Below are positions 22,320 to 33,956 of a DNA stretch of 64,000 bases, piece after piece. The notes beneath the pieces are model-generated. The model was not told the DNA's origin. It worked only from the letters and a program-made list of their open reading frames with translations, and made no database searches. The first letter of the stretch is position 1, and each line of letters begins with the position of its first letter. This DNA comes from Stomorhina lunata. Its lineage: Eukaryota > Arthropoda > Insecta > Diptera > Rhiniidae. The translations under genes and the position numbers were made by a program. The stretch covers positions 108,185,468-108,249,467 of the forward strand of contig OW121743.1 in the NCBI GenBank assembly GCA_933228675.1. The letters are read 5' to 3'.

Positions 22320-23655
22320 AAAACCATGAGGAACAAAAGTTGAGGAACGAAAGTTTTTCTATAGAAAAAGTTGAGGAACGAAAGTTTTTCTATAAGAAAA
22401 ATGTGACGAACGAAAGTTCTTCCATAGAAAAAGTTGAGGAACGAAAGTTTTTCTATAGAAAAAGTTGAGGAACGAAAGTTTTTCTATAGAAAAAGTTGAG
22501 GAACGAAAGTTTTTCTATAGAAAAAGTTGAGGAACGAAAGTTTTTCTATAGAAAAAGTTGAGGAACGAAAGTTTTTCTATAGAAAAAGTTGAGGAACGGA
22601 AGTTTTTCTATAGAAAAAGTTGAGGAACGGAAGTTTTTCTATAGAAAAAGTTGAGGAACGAAAGTTTTTCTATAGAAAAAGTTGAGGAACGAAAGTTTTT
22701 CTATAGAAAAAGTTGAGGAACGAAAGTTTTTCTATAGAAAAAGTTGAGGAACGAAAGTTTTTCTATAGAAAAAGTTGAGGAACGAAAGTTTTTCTATAGA
22801 AAAAGTTGAGGAACGAAAGTTTTTCTATAGAAAAAGTTGAGGAACGAAAGTTTTTCTATAGAAAAAGTTGAGGAACGAAAGTTTTTCTATAGAAAAAGTT
22901 GAGGAACGAAAGTTTTTCTATAGAAAAAGTTGAGGAACGAAAGTTTTTCTATAGAAAAAGTTGAGGAACGAAAGTTTTTCTATAGAAAAAGTTGAGGAAC
23001 GAAAGTTTTTCTATAGAAAAAGTTGAGGAACGAAAGTTTTTCTATAGAAAAAGTTGAGGAACGAAAGTTTTTCTATAGAAAAAGTTAAGGAACGAAAGTT
23101 TTTCTATAGAAAAAGTTGAGGAACGAAAGTTTTTCTATAGAAAAAGTTGAGGAACGAAAGTTTTTCTATAGAAAAAGTTGAGGAACGAAAGTTTTTCTAT
23201 AGAAAAAGTTGAGGAACGAAAGTTTTTCTATAGAAAAAGTTGAGGAACGAAAGTTTTTCTATAGAAAAAGTTGAGGAACGAAAGTTTTTCTATAGAAAAT
23301 GTTGAGGAACGAAAGTTTTTCTATAGAAAAAGTTGAGGAACGAAAGTTTTTCTATAGAAAAAGTTGAGGAACGAAAGTTTTTCTATAGAAAAAGTTGAGG
23401 AACGAATGTTTTTCTATAGAAAAAGTTGAGGAACGAAAGTTTTTCTATAGAAAAAGTTGAGGAACGAAAGTTTTTCTATAGAAAAAGTTGAGGAACGAAA
23501 GTTTTTCTATAGAAAAGGTTGAGGAACGAAAGTTTTTCTATAGAAAAGGTTGAGGAACGAAAGTTTTTCTATAGAAAAAGTTGAGGAACGAAAGTTTTTC
23601 TATAGAAAAAGTTGAGGAACGAAAGTTTTTCTATAGAAAAAGTTGAGGAACGAAA
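22320..23655. repeat. 31-bp minisatellite array, highly homogeneous (array 5)
   Basis: About 43 copies of a 31-bp unit, GTTGAGGAACGAAAG then TTTTTCTATAGAAAAA. Most units are identical; rare single changes include GGAAG (about 22600-22630), GTTAAGG, GAATG and AAAGG. The first two or three units are irregular and the array ends sharply near 23655. Its low divergence is among the strongest in the window, suggesting recent expansion or active homogenisation. It starts about 600 bp downstream of the enzyme gene. Confidence 0.97.
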
Positions 23656-23787
23656 TTTTATTAAAATTTAAATTTTTGATAAAAATTCTAATTTTTTTAT
23701 GAAAATTTCAAATTTTTGGGAAAACATAGAATTTTTAATTCAAATTTAAATTTTTGGTAAAAATTCGAATTATACCAAAAATTAGAA

Positions 23788-24471
23788 TTCAACATAAAAA
23801 TTTAAACTTTTGGTAAAAATTTGAAGTTTTTATGAAAATTAAATTTTTTTGTAAATATTCGAATTTTGACCAAAATTAAGAATTTTTTATGAAAATTTTA
23901 ATTTTTGGAAATTTTTTACAAAAATTTAAATTTTTTATGAAAATTTGAATACAAGCTTTATTATTTTTTTTATAAAGAATAAAATTTTTTTAAAATAAAA
24001 TTTTTTAGATTGACTTTTATGGTTTTCTAGAAAAGTCGAAATAAGAGAAATTAAATTTATATGTTTTTGTAAGACCATAAGGGTTAAATGTGGTCATATA
24101 TGTCACACACCGAAAGTTTTCTTTATAAATTCAACATAAAAATTTAAACTTTTGGTAAAAATTTTAAGTTTTTATGAAAATTAAATTTTTTTGTAAATAT
24201 TCGAATTTTGACTAAAATTAAGAATTTTTTATGAAAATTTTAATTTTTGGAAATTTTTTACAAAAATTTAAATTTTTTATGAAAATTTGAATAAAAGCTT
24301 TATTATTTTTTTTATAAAGAATAACATTTTTTTAAAATAAAATTTTTTAGATTGACTTTTATGGTTTTCTAGAAAAGTCGAAATAAGAGAAATTAAATTT
24401 ATATGTTTTTGTAAGACCATAAGGGTTAAATGTGGTCATATATGTCACACACCGAAAGTTTTCTTTATAAA
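23788..24471. repeat. 342-bp tandem duplication (two copies)
   Basis: Sequence from TTCAACATAAAAATTTAAAC at 23788 to about 24129 repeats at 24130-24471 with only about five differences by eye. Each copy carries the unusual non-array segment AGACCATAAGGGTTAAATG. The near-identity points to a recent event. Confidence 0.92.
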
Positions 24472-25160
24472 ATTTTGTCACCGAAAATTTTCTATATAAG
24501 ATTTTGTTACTTTTTTCTATATAAAAATTTGTCACCGAAAATTTTCTTTATAAAATTTTGTAGCCGAAAATTTTCTCTATAAAATTTTTTCACAGAAAAT
24601 TTTTTCTATAAAATTTTTTCACCGAAAATTTTATATGCTAATTTTTTTCACCGAAAATTTTATCTATAAAGTTTTTTCACCGAAAATTTTCTCTACAAAA
24701 TTTTTTTACCGAAAATTTTCTCTATTCAATTTTTTCACCGAAAATTTTTTCTATAAAATTTTTTTACCGAAAGTTTTCTCTATAAAAATTTTGTTATCGA
24801 AAATTGTTTCTACAAAATTTTATCACCGAAAATTTTATAAATACAATTTTGTTTTTAAAAATTTTCTATATAAAATTTTGTCTTCAAAAATTTTTCATAG
24901 AAAATTTCTATATAAAATTCTTTTGCTGAAAATTTTTGATATACAATTTTGACAAAAAAATATTCTATATAAAATTTTTGCACCGAAAATATTCACTGTA
25001 AAATTTTGTAACCGAAAATTTCTTCCACAAAATTTTGTCACTGAAAATGTTCTTTATAAAACTTTATCACCGAAAATTTTCTTAATCACCCATAATTTTT
25101 CTTAATAAAATTTTGTTTTAAAAAATCTTCTATATAAAATTTTGTTTTCGAAAATTTTCT
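24472..25160. repeat. Diverged AT minisatellite, CACCGAAAATTTT type (array 6)
   Basis: Units of about 28-32 bp combining CACCGAAAATTTTCT and TATAAAATTTTTT. Individual units differ by several bases, so the array is older than its left neighbours. It ends near 25160 at SINE-derived sequence. Confidence 0.8.
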
Positions 25161-25240
25161 TTTCCGTTTGGAACCGGAGTTAAAACGTAGGTCTTTTTCA
25201 ATGAAACTAAAAAATAGAATCAGATGCAGCTCATTGCTCA
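25161..25240 (+). mobile_element. SINE 3' tail fragment
   Basis: CCGGAGTTAAAACG, then TTTTTCAATGAAACT and CAGCTCATTG, parallels the 3' half of the SINE at 46808-46875 (CGGAGCTAAAACG, CTTTCAATGAGTTT, GAGCTCATTG). The tRNA-like head is absent; AT-array sequence lies immediately upstream. Confidence 0.65.
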
Positions 25241-25303
25241 TTTACTGATCGACTCAGAATTGGGAGGAGAATCGATTAAGCTGTCTGTCTGTCTGTCTGT
25301 CTT

Positions 25304-25366
<63 letters not shown>

Positions 25367-25530
25367 GTCTGTCTGCCTGTCCATCTGTGTGTCTGTTTGT
25401 CTGTCCGTCTGTTTGTTAAAATCAAGTTTCTAAAGACCCTGGAGGAATATAGACCTATATAAATTATATATGAGATTTCAGGAAATTCTTCCGCAGTGAG
25501 CGCTATTAAATTTTATCAAAATCAGTGGCA
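25241..25530 (+). mobile_element. INE-1-like internal fragment, copy 4
   Basis: Begins GATCGACTCAGAATTGGGAG, like copy 1 at 9736-9756. It then has a long GTCT microsatellite (about 25280-25410) and a downstream segment matching copy 1 (AAATCAAGTTTCT ... GGAAATTCT). Both termini are missing. The serine/cysteine/valine-rich open frame across it is only the microsatellite. Confidence 0.85.
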
Positions 25531-27640
25531 CACTTTTAGAAATATTAAATTTTGTATGTGTATACATTTTCCTAGTTCATACAATTTTTGTAATTTCTTC
25601 AAAATTTAAAATTTGACTTTGTTGGTTGTTAGTTTTAGAATTGCCGTATTCTACGGCTCAAAATTAAGTTGGGGTGTCTCGGCGTTTTTCTATGTCACTT
25701 TGAAAGTTGAAATTTTACTAACAGTGTAATTAGCAAATATCCCAAAAGTAGGCAACACAATATTACAAACAAATTTCTAATTTAGTTTCGTATTGAAATT
25801 TTTCAGATTATCTGCATTAACGAACCAGATTCTTATAGATTAAATATTAAATGCTAAACTTATATTTTTACTATATTATCTACGAGTATGTATGTATATT
25901 GCAAGACATGTTTAGGTAATTGGCTTTTAATCTTTAAAATTTTCTTTTCAAACCTTATTGAGGTCACAACAAAAATTCATTGTGCTTTGTTCTCAAAACA
26001 TTTTTAAAAAGCTTAAAAAGTATTGAAATATTAAAAACGCCTAGAAACATTTTCTTTTATATTCTTATGTATTTATGTACAAAATGCACTTTAATTTCAT
26101 TTTCTTTTATTCCATAAAATGTCAGAATATTTTTCATTGAATCGAGTTTTTGTTTTAGAAAATTTCTTTTAATAAAATTTCTCTTTATAGCTGCAGTTTA
26201 TAAATTAAAATGTAATAAACAGACGTGTCTGTTTGTGCACCACGAAATTCGCTTGGCTTTTGATCACGTAGAATATATGGAATTTTTTTTTTTGTAAAAG
26301 AAAAGAATTTCAAATACTAATGCAAAAAGGAAATATATGCACAAATACAAAAACAAATATTTGTATGTATGTGGCAAATTTACTCGATATTGCAACACAT
26401 GTTGCTGACATCTAAAGCGTGTAGTAGCTGCTTGTTTTTTCATACTTTTAGTTTTCTTTTCTTTTTTTGTTGTTGTTTGGCTTAAGATTTTTGTTGCAAA
26501 AACATATTGGCGCCTTATGTGCAGCAGGAAGAATCGGCGGCAACAGCAACAACATCAGCTAATAAAGTTGGCAGTCAAAAAATAATATGATACAAGTATT
26601 TATTGTTCAACGTTTCACAATTTTTGTTATTTTTCAATATTTCATCATCAATACATCAATAATAGTAGAATGAAAGTGTATGTATGTATGTATCTCTTGT
26701 ATTCGTATTCAAGTCAATGAAGAAGTGTATTATTGAATATGAAGTAGTTTTCTTCGTCTTGGCTTTTTTTGTTGTGTTTTCGTTCATTCTTAAGCAATTT
26801 GCAAAATATGTGCATGTCATAAATCAGATAAATGATGATTACACGTCCCGATACACATTGCAAAACCTGACAATGATGATGATGCTGCTTCTGCTGCCGC
26901 TTCCACATACAAGCCAGATATACAATTCATAAGGAGGCCGTACCAATGGGGAGGAGTACAAGGATGACTTTGAAGATGGTGATGATGATGATGCTTTTAT
27001 AAACACAAAAAAAAAATAAAGTTTATAAGATTATTTAATCTTAAATACATTTGTTGGATGATTAAAACAAATAATGTGTATTTTTGGTATGGAAGTGATT
27101 ACAAACAGATGTTTTTCCAATAAAATCTTATTTCGTCTTAAATTAATTTTTGATTGAAATTAATTTAAAGCAGAGGAAATATATTAGTTTCTTAATCAGA
27201 ATTTAAGTGGGAACAATATCCAGTTTATTAAAAACTCTTTTAATGGGTTTAATATTTTTTAATATTCTTAAAGCTTTGGGGAGTGAATGAACGAGTTACA
27301 AATTGTGTTACAGTATGGGCATCTGAGGATTTATGCTCTACATCATCGGTAATGGGAAGTTTATTGGTTGGTTGGTTTATTAAAATTTTATATTTTCACA
27401 TAAAAAGTCAGCATGATCAGAAAACTTACTATTTCTTATGTAAGTAAAAATATTGTAAGAGTTCAGTTTTCATTATTAAACGATTTTCAAAAAGCCTTTT
27501 ATATTACAAAGTAGTCACAACGCTTATCTAAACTTTACGCTTAGGCTAGTAAGCTTTATACAAGTTCTTTCTAAGCCTTTTTGGTTAGTTGCGTTATGTC
27601 CACAAAAAACTAGTAGGCAGAGTTTTCCACTCCATTATTT
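25531..27640. other. Unique non-coding stretch
   Basis: No gene supported. Notable pieces are CAGCAACAACATCAGC-type triplets near 26540 and GATGATGATG runs near 26872-26883 and 26980-26991. The absence of arrays over 2 kb makes it a candidate for constrained non-coding or intronic DNA. Confidence 0.5.
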
Positions 27641-28634
27641 TAATGAAAAATTTTTCTACAGAAAATTTTTTAGCAAAAATTTTTCTATAGAGAATTATTT
27701 TATTTTATCAAAAATTTTCTATGGAAAATTTTTTAACAAAAATTTTTCCATAGAAAATTTTTTTTATCAAAAAGTTTTCTATAAATTTTTTTTTTATCAA
27801 CATTTTTCTATAGAAAATTTTTTATCGAAAATTTTTCTATAGAAAATTTTTTATCGAAAATTTTTTTATCATAAATTTTTCTATAGAAAATTTTTCTACA
27901 GAAAATTTTTTTATCATAAATTTTTCTATAGAAAATTTTTCTACAGAAAATTTTTTCATCTAGAATTTTTGTATGGAAAATTTTTTATCAAACATTTTTC
28001 TATAGAAAATTTTTTTATGGAAATTTTTTTATCAAAAATTTTGCTAAGAAATTTTTTTATCAAAAATTTTTTTTCATATTTTTATCAAAAATTTTTCTAT
28101 AAAAAATTTGTTTATCAAAAATTTTTCTATAGAAAATTTTTTTATCAAAAATGTTTCTTTGGTAATTTTTTTATCAAAAATTTTTCTAAAGAAATCTTCT
28201 ATAAAATATGATTTTTTTTTGATATACAAAATATTTTTATCAAAATTTTTATACAAAAAATTTTTTTGTAAAACATTTTGTATAGAACATTTTTTGTCAA
28301 ACATTTTTCTATAAAAAATTTTTCTAAGAAAATTTTTTTATCAAAAATTTTTCTATAGAAAATTTTTTTATCAAAAATTTTTCTATAGAAAATTTATCAA
28401 ATATTTTTCTATGGAAAATTTCTTAATCAAAAATTTTTCTACCGAAAATTTTTTATCAAAAATTTTCCTGTAGAAAATTTTCTTTATCAAAAATTTTTCT
28501 ATAGAAAATTTTTTTATCAAAAATTTTTCTACAAATTATCAAAAATTTTTCTATAGAAAATTTTTTTATCAAAAATTTTTGTATATAAAATTTTTTTATC
28601 AAAAATTTTTCTATTCTAAATTTTTCTGTGGGAA
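27641..28634. repeat. AT minisatellite array, TTTTATCAAAAATTTTTCTA type (array 7, left part)
   Basis: Units of about 30 bp, TTTTTTATCAAAAATTTTTC then TATAGAAAAT, with many indels in T and A runs. They continue in the same orientation beyond the element at 28635-28932, so that element probably inserted into one array. Confidence 0.88.
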
Positions 28635-28932
28635 GTGAAGGTAGATGAAAACTGAAAAATGTTTGTTTTTGTTCAGTCGATAATCTACGCTTTTACTTTT
28701 GGTTTATGAACATAATTCTTAATCGTTATGTTTGTAAATTTAGTAATAATGCGAGGTTTTCGATCTGTCTAAATTGGGGATAATCCTCCTGAAGAGATGG
28801 CTTAACCAACCATCGAAACGCGTCGAGGAATTTGGTTTCTCCGCAAACATTTTTTGGCTTTTTATCAATAAATTGATCTGTTACATTAATAAATAAATGT
28901 AACAGGTTTGGGATCAAATGCAAATACACTTC
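28635..28932 (-). mobile_element. Second copy of the 387-bp TIR element, diverged
   Basis: On the minus strand it shows AAGTGTATTTGC, TTTATTTATTA, GATAAAAAGCCAAAAAATGT, GTTTCGATGGTTG, TCAGGAGGATTATCCC, GATTATCGACTGAAC and TTTTTCAGTTTTCATC. All occur in the same order in the element at 16848-17234. The right-hand TIR is not recognisable. It lies inside array 7. Confidence 0.82.
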
Positions 28933-29905
28933 TTTTTGAAGGAAAATTTTTTTATGAAAAATTTTTCTATAGAAAAATTTTTTTTTATCAAAAATTTTTC
29001 TACAGAAAATTTTTTTATCAAAAATTTTTCTACAGAAAATTTTTTTATCAACAATTTTTCTATAGAAAATTTTTTTATCAAAAATTTTTCTATAGAAAAT
29101 TTTTTTTATCAAAAATTTTTCTATAGAATTTTTTTTTTTATCAAAAAGTTTTCTATAGATAATATTTTTGTCAAGAATTTTTTATACAACATTTTTTTGT
29201 CAACAATTTTTCTATGGAAAATTTTTTTATCAAAAACATTTCTATAGAAAATTTTTTTCTCAAAAACTTTTCTATAGAAAATTTTTTTATCAAAAACTTT
29301 TCTACAGAAAATTTTTTATATAAAATTTTTCTATGGAAAATTTTTTATTAAAAATTTTTCTATAAAAATTTTTTTATCAAACATTTTTCTATAGAAATTT
29401 TTTTATCAAACATTTTTTTTATGAAGAATTTTTCTATAGAAATTTTTTTTATCAAAAATTCTTCTACAGAAAATTTTTTTATCAAAAATTTTACTACAGA
29501 TAAATTTTTTATAGAAAATTTTTTTTTCAAAATTTTTTCTATAGAATTTTTTTTGTCAAAAATTTTTCTATAAACATTTTTTTTTTCAAAAATTTTTCTG
29601 TAGAAAATTTTGTTATCAAAAATTTTTCTATAGAAAATTTGTAATCCAAAATTTTTCTATGTGAAAATTTTTATCAAAAATTTTTCTGTGGAAATTTTTA
29701 TCAAAAATTTTTCTGTGGAAATTTTTTTTATCAAAAATTTTTCTATTGGAAATTTTTTTTATCAAAATTTTTTCGATAGAAAATGTTTTTATCAAAAACT
29801 TTTCTATAGAAAATTTTTTTTATCAACAATGCTTTTTATCAAAAATTTTTCTATTGAAAATTTGAAAATTTTTGATATTTCTATAGATAAATTTCCTATA
29901 AAATA
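28933..29905. repeat. AT minisatellite array (array 7, right part)
   Basis: Continuation of the TTTATCAAAAATTTTTC-type units. Regular from 28980 to 29110, then increasingly decayed to about 29905, where the array-border block region begins. Confidence 0.88.
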
Positions 29906-30011
29906 TAATATAATTTTCCAAAAGGAAATGTTTGGATCAAAAAATCTAAAATTGTTTAATATGGAAATTTATTTCTGTTTTGAAAAATATTCCCAATGTT
30001 TTGAAAAATAG

Positions 30012-30285
30012 TAGTGTCGTGGCAACAGTGTTCGAGATTATATTTCTTTGTACTCTCGAACCATGTATTTTGTTGCTATAAATTAGATATTGATTTGTTT
30101 CTTGACTATTTTTTTTTGTCTTTTCTTTAACAAAGCGGCACCAACCAGCTCTGTTAACATCCAAATTCCAACTGAATGATTTGAAAACTCATTTTCACGA
30201 GTTTTATTAATGATCGTGGTATTTAAGAAAATTAAATAAATTCTTCGGCATCTGGTGATATGGGCTGCCAGGAGTTATGTCTTAC
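30012..30285 (+). repeat. Array-border conserved block, copy 2
   Basis: GTGGCAACAGTGTTCGAGAT, then CCAACTGAATGATTTG, TGATCGTGGTATTTAAG, TTCTTCGGCATCTGG and GGGCTGCC match copy 1 in order. About 95 bp (roughly 30073-30167) lies between two parts that are adjacent in copy 1. This copy has frame disruptions relative to copies 1 and 3. Confidence 0.75.
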
Positions 30286-31165
30286 TGAGCACTACTGGTT
30301 TAAGATGAACAAATATTTAAAGTAAAAACAATTTTCTAGGAAATTTAAAATGAAGTTTGTTCATATTGTTTTAAAATTTTTAGTGCATAATGGATATTAC
30401 TATGTCCTTAAAGTAAAACTTTTTGGTGTAGGGTATCTTTTGATTCGGCTTTATATTTTAGATTTTTTGATTAGTTTGTATATATGACTTCATTTACTAA
30501 TTTACTTAAGTACTTGTTTTTAAATTAATTTTAATTGCAATTTGCTACTTTGTACTCGTATAGTATATCCATATAAAATTGTACAATGTTAATTTGCTGT
30601 TTAATTCAACGAATGAGTGTTTGCTTTGCAAATAACAGAAAAATGAAAAAAAAACTGTAAATAGTAATTAATAATATTGTAATTTATTCTTTTTCTATCT
30701 CTTTGTACTATTATTTCACTTCAGTTTATTTATTTGTTTAAATTTTATTCTATTTATTTATTTGTTTTACTTCACATTTCATGTTCATAGAAGAGGAATA
30801 AGAAAAACTGATGTTTGTTTATGATACAAGTTGACATTTGCAAATGGATAATATTGAACAATGATACATTGAACTCTGGTTTTGAAGTGAATTCTACTGT
30901 CAAGTGTTTTGATGTGTAAAATGCAAGTCATTATTTAATATTGGTTTAACGTAGTACCACTATAAAAAGATTATGCTACAACTGTAAAACTCATTATTGG
31001 GTACTTTATTGAAGTAAAATTAACGCAATTTAAAAAAATTAGGTTTGCAGGTTAAAAAATTGGTCTCAAATTAATGACTAAGATCTTAGCTATGCGCATT
31101 ATAAAAATCGCCTGCATAGTTTTGCAAATTTATTTCAAAATCTGTAAATGAATTAATATGCAACA
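30286..31165. other. Unique non-coding stretch
   Basis: AT-rich, no gene or element recognised; starts after the array-border block and ends at the next array. Confidence 0.5.
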
Positions 31166-31490
31166 TATAATTTTGGATAACAAATTTTTCTGCAGAAAAA
31201 ATTTTGAATAAATAAAATTTCTATGAAAAAACTTTGGATAAAAAATTTTCGATAGAAAAATTTTGAATAAAAAAATTTTGGATAAAAAATTTTTCTATAG
31301 AAAAATTTTTCATAAACAAATTTTCTATCGAAAAATTTTGGATAAAAAAAGTTTTTGTAGAAAAATTTTGGATAAAAAAATTTCTATAGAAACATTTTTA
31401 ATAAAAAAATTTTCTTAGAAAAGTTTTGGATAAAAAATGTTTCTATAGAAAAATTTTAGATAAAAAATTTTCTGGGAATTAATTATTTGA
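31166..31490. repeat. AT minisatellite array, TTTTGGATAAAAAATTT type (array 8, left part)
   Basis: About ten units near TTTTGGATAAAAAATTTTTC then TATAGAAAAA. Interrupted by the MITE at about 31505-31830 and resumed beyond it. Confidence 0.8.
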
Positions 31491-31504
31491 ACTTTAGAAT
31501 TAAT

Positions 31505-31832
31505 TGAAAAATTTGTTTCATCAGGCTTGAGTTCATTTAATTTTCAAATTATTAATTTTGAAAATTGGAAAGTAAATTATAAATTTACTTTCGTAGTGAT
31601 GTTCGATCAAACTCAATGAGTTAAATTGATGATTATCTCTGCAATTTGATAACTCGACTGTAGTCGAGGGCGCTAAGTGCTGATGATGTCCTGTGGCGGG
31701 ACAGAAATTGCAATCCACCAGCCCCGTTCAAAAAAAATTTTTTCAGTTTTTCTCCATAATTTACTTTCCAATTTTCAAAATTAATAATTTGAAAATTAAA
31801 TGAACTCAAGCCTGATGAAACCTAATTTTTCA
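31505..31832. mobile_element. MITE with perfect 65-bp inverted repeats
   Basis: 31516-31580 (TTTCATCAGGCTTGAGTTCA ... AGTAAATTAT) is the exact reverse complement of 31756-31820. Imperfect similarity (TTGAAAAATT) extends about 12 bp further out on each side. The 175-bp loop contains a CTCGACT/AGTCGAG hairpin (31653-31668) and a GTCC/GGGAC pair (31688-31702). No coding capacity. Identical arms suggest recent insertion or arm-to-arm conversion. Confidence 0.9.
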
Positions 31833-33956
31833 ACTAAAAAAATTTTCTCAACAAATAACAACATTTTTTAAAATAATGTTCTTTAGAAAAATTTGGGATA
31901 AAAAAATTTTCTATAGAAAAAATTTTGTACAAAAATGTTTTATAGAAAAAATTTTGGTAAACAAATTTTCTATAAAAAAAATTTTTGATAAAAAAATTTT
32001 CTATAGAAAAATTTTTGATAAAAAGAAAAAAAAAATATTTTTTTTATCAAAGTTTTTTTATAGTTAATTGAAACAAATTGAAAAATTTTTAATGAAAAAA
32101 TCTTACTAGAAAAAGTTTGGATAAAAAGTTTTTGAATAGAAAATTTTTGATAAAAACAAATTTCTATAGAAACATTTTTGATAAAAAGAAAATATAATTG
32201 TTTTTATCAAAATTTTTTCTATAGTTAATTTTTTTTATAGAAAATTTTTGATAAAACAATTTCTATAAAAAAAATTTTTGAGAAAAAATTTTTTTACAGA
32301 AAAATTTTTGATAAAAAGTTTTCTATAGAAAAATGTTTGATAAAAAATTTTCTATAGAAAAATTTTTAAAAAAAAAAATTTTCTATAGAAAAAATTTTGA
32401 TACAAAAATGTTCTATAGAAAAAGTTTTGATAAAAAAATTTTCTATAAAAAAGTTTTTTTTATAGTTAATTTTTTTATCAAAAATTTTTCTATAGAAAAA
32501 TTTTTGATACACAAATTGAAAAATTTTTAATGAAAAAATCTTACTAGAAAAAGTTTGGATAAAAAGTTTTTGAATAGAAAATTTTTGATAAAAACAAATT
32601 TCTATAGAAACATTTTTGATAAAAAGAAAATATAATTGTTTTTATCAAAATTTTTTCTATAGTTAATTTTTTTATAGAAAATTTTTGATAAAACAATTTC
32701 TATAAAAAAAATTTTTGAGAAAAAATTTTTTTACAGAAAAATTTTTGATAAAAAGTTTTCTATAGAAAAATGTTTGATAAAAAATTTTCTATAGAAAAAT
32801 TTTTTAAAAAAAAAATTTTCTATAGAAAAAATTTTGATACAAAAATGTCCTATAGAAAAAGTTTTGATAAAAAAATTTTCTATAAAAAAGTTTTTTTTAT
32901 AGTTAATTTTTTTATCAAAAATTTTTCTATAAAAAAATTTTTGATACACAAATTGAAAAATTTTTAATGAAAAAAATTTCTTAGAAAAAGTTTGGATAAA
33001 AAATTTTTGAATAGAAAATTTTTGATAAAAACAAATTTCTATAGAAACATTTTTGATAAAAAGAAAATATAATTTTTTTTATCAAAATTTTTTCTATAGT
33101 TAATTTTTTTATAGAAAATTTTTGATAAAACAATTTCTATAAAAAAATTTTTGAGAAAAAATTTTTTTACAGAAAAATTTTTGATAAAAACTTTTCTATA
33201 GAAAAATTTTTGAGCAAAAATTTTCTATAGAAAAATTTTTGATAAAAAAATTTTCTATAGAAAAAATTTTGATACAAAAATGTTCTATAGAAAAAGTTTT
33301 GATAAAAAAATTTTCTATAAAAAATTTTTGATAAAAAAATTTTCAATAGAAAAATTTTTGATAAAAGAAAAAAAAGAAATTTTTTTATCAACATTTTTTC
33401 TATAGTTAATTGTTTTATCAAAAATTTTTCTATAGAAACATTTTTGATACACAAATTTTCTATCGAAAAATTTTGAATAGAAAAATTTTGGATAAAAAAT
33501 TTTTGAACAGAAAATTTTTTTTATCAAAATTTTTTCTATAGTTAATTTTTTAATAGAAATTTTTTGATAAAAAAAATCTATAAAAAAATTTTTGATTAAA
33601 AAATTTTTGATAGAAAATTTTTTTACAGATAAATTTTTGATGAAAAGTTTTCTATAGAAAAATTTTTGATAAAAAATTTTCTATAGAAAAATTTTTGATA
33701 AAAAGAAAATAAAACTTTTTTTACCAAAATTTTTTCTATAGTTAATTTTTTGATAGAAAATTTTAGATAAAAAAAATTTCTATAAAAAATGTTTGATAAA
33801 AAATTTTCTATAGAAAAATTTTTGACAAAAAATTTTCTATAGAAAAACTTTTGATAAAAAATTTTCTTTAGAAAAATTGATGACAATAAATTTTCTATAG
33901 CAAAATTGTTGACAAAAAATTTTCTATAGAAAAATTGTTGACAAAAAATTTTCTTC
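31833..33956. repeat. AT minisatellite array with 437-438-bp higher-order units (array 8, right part)
   Basis: Basic units resemble ATTTTTGATAAAAAATTTTC then TATAGAAAA. A larger block starting at AAATTGAAAAATTTTTAATG occurs at 32075, 32513 and 32950, offsets of 438 and 437 bp. The first two copies are nearly identical; the third carries changes and extra units. Confidence 0.9.

Noticed and set aside
22320..23655. Regular 31-bp repeats that superficially look like a CRISPR array
   Set aside because: No unique spacers between repeats, and the window is eukaryotic.
25224..25433. Ser/Val/Cys/Leu-rich open frames (also 9659-9844, 10482-10738, 45639-45827)
   Set aside because: These translate the GTCY microsatellite of INE-1-like elements.
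28918..29247. Phe/Lys/Ile/Asn-rich open frames within AT arrays (also 24635-24952, 27969-28211, 31876-32067, 32333-32530, 33623-33958, 52900-53100)
   Set aside because: They are tandem repeat units read in several frames and on both strands; no start context, domain or codon bias.
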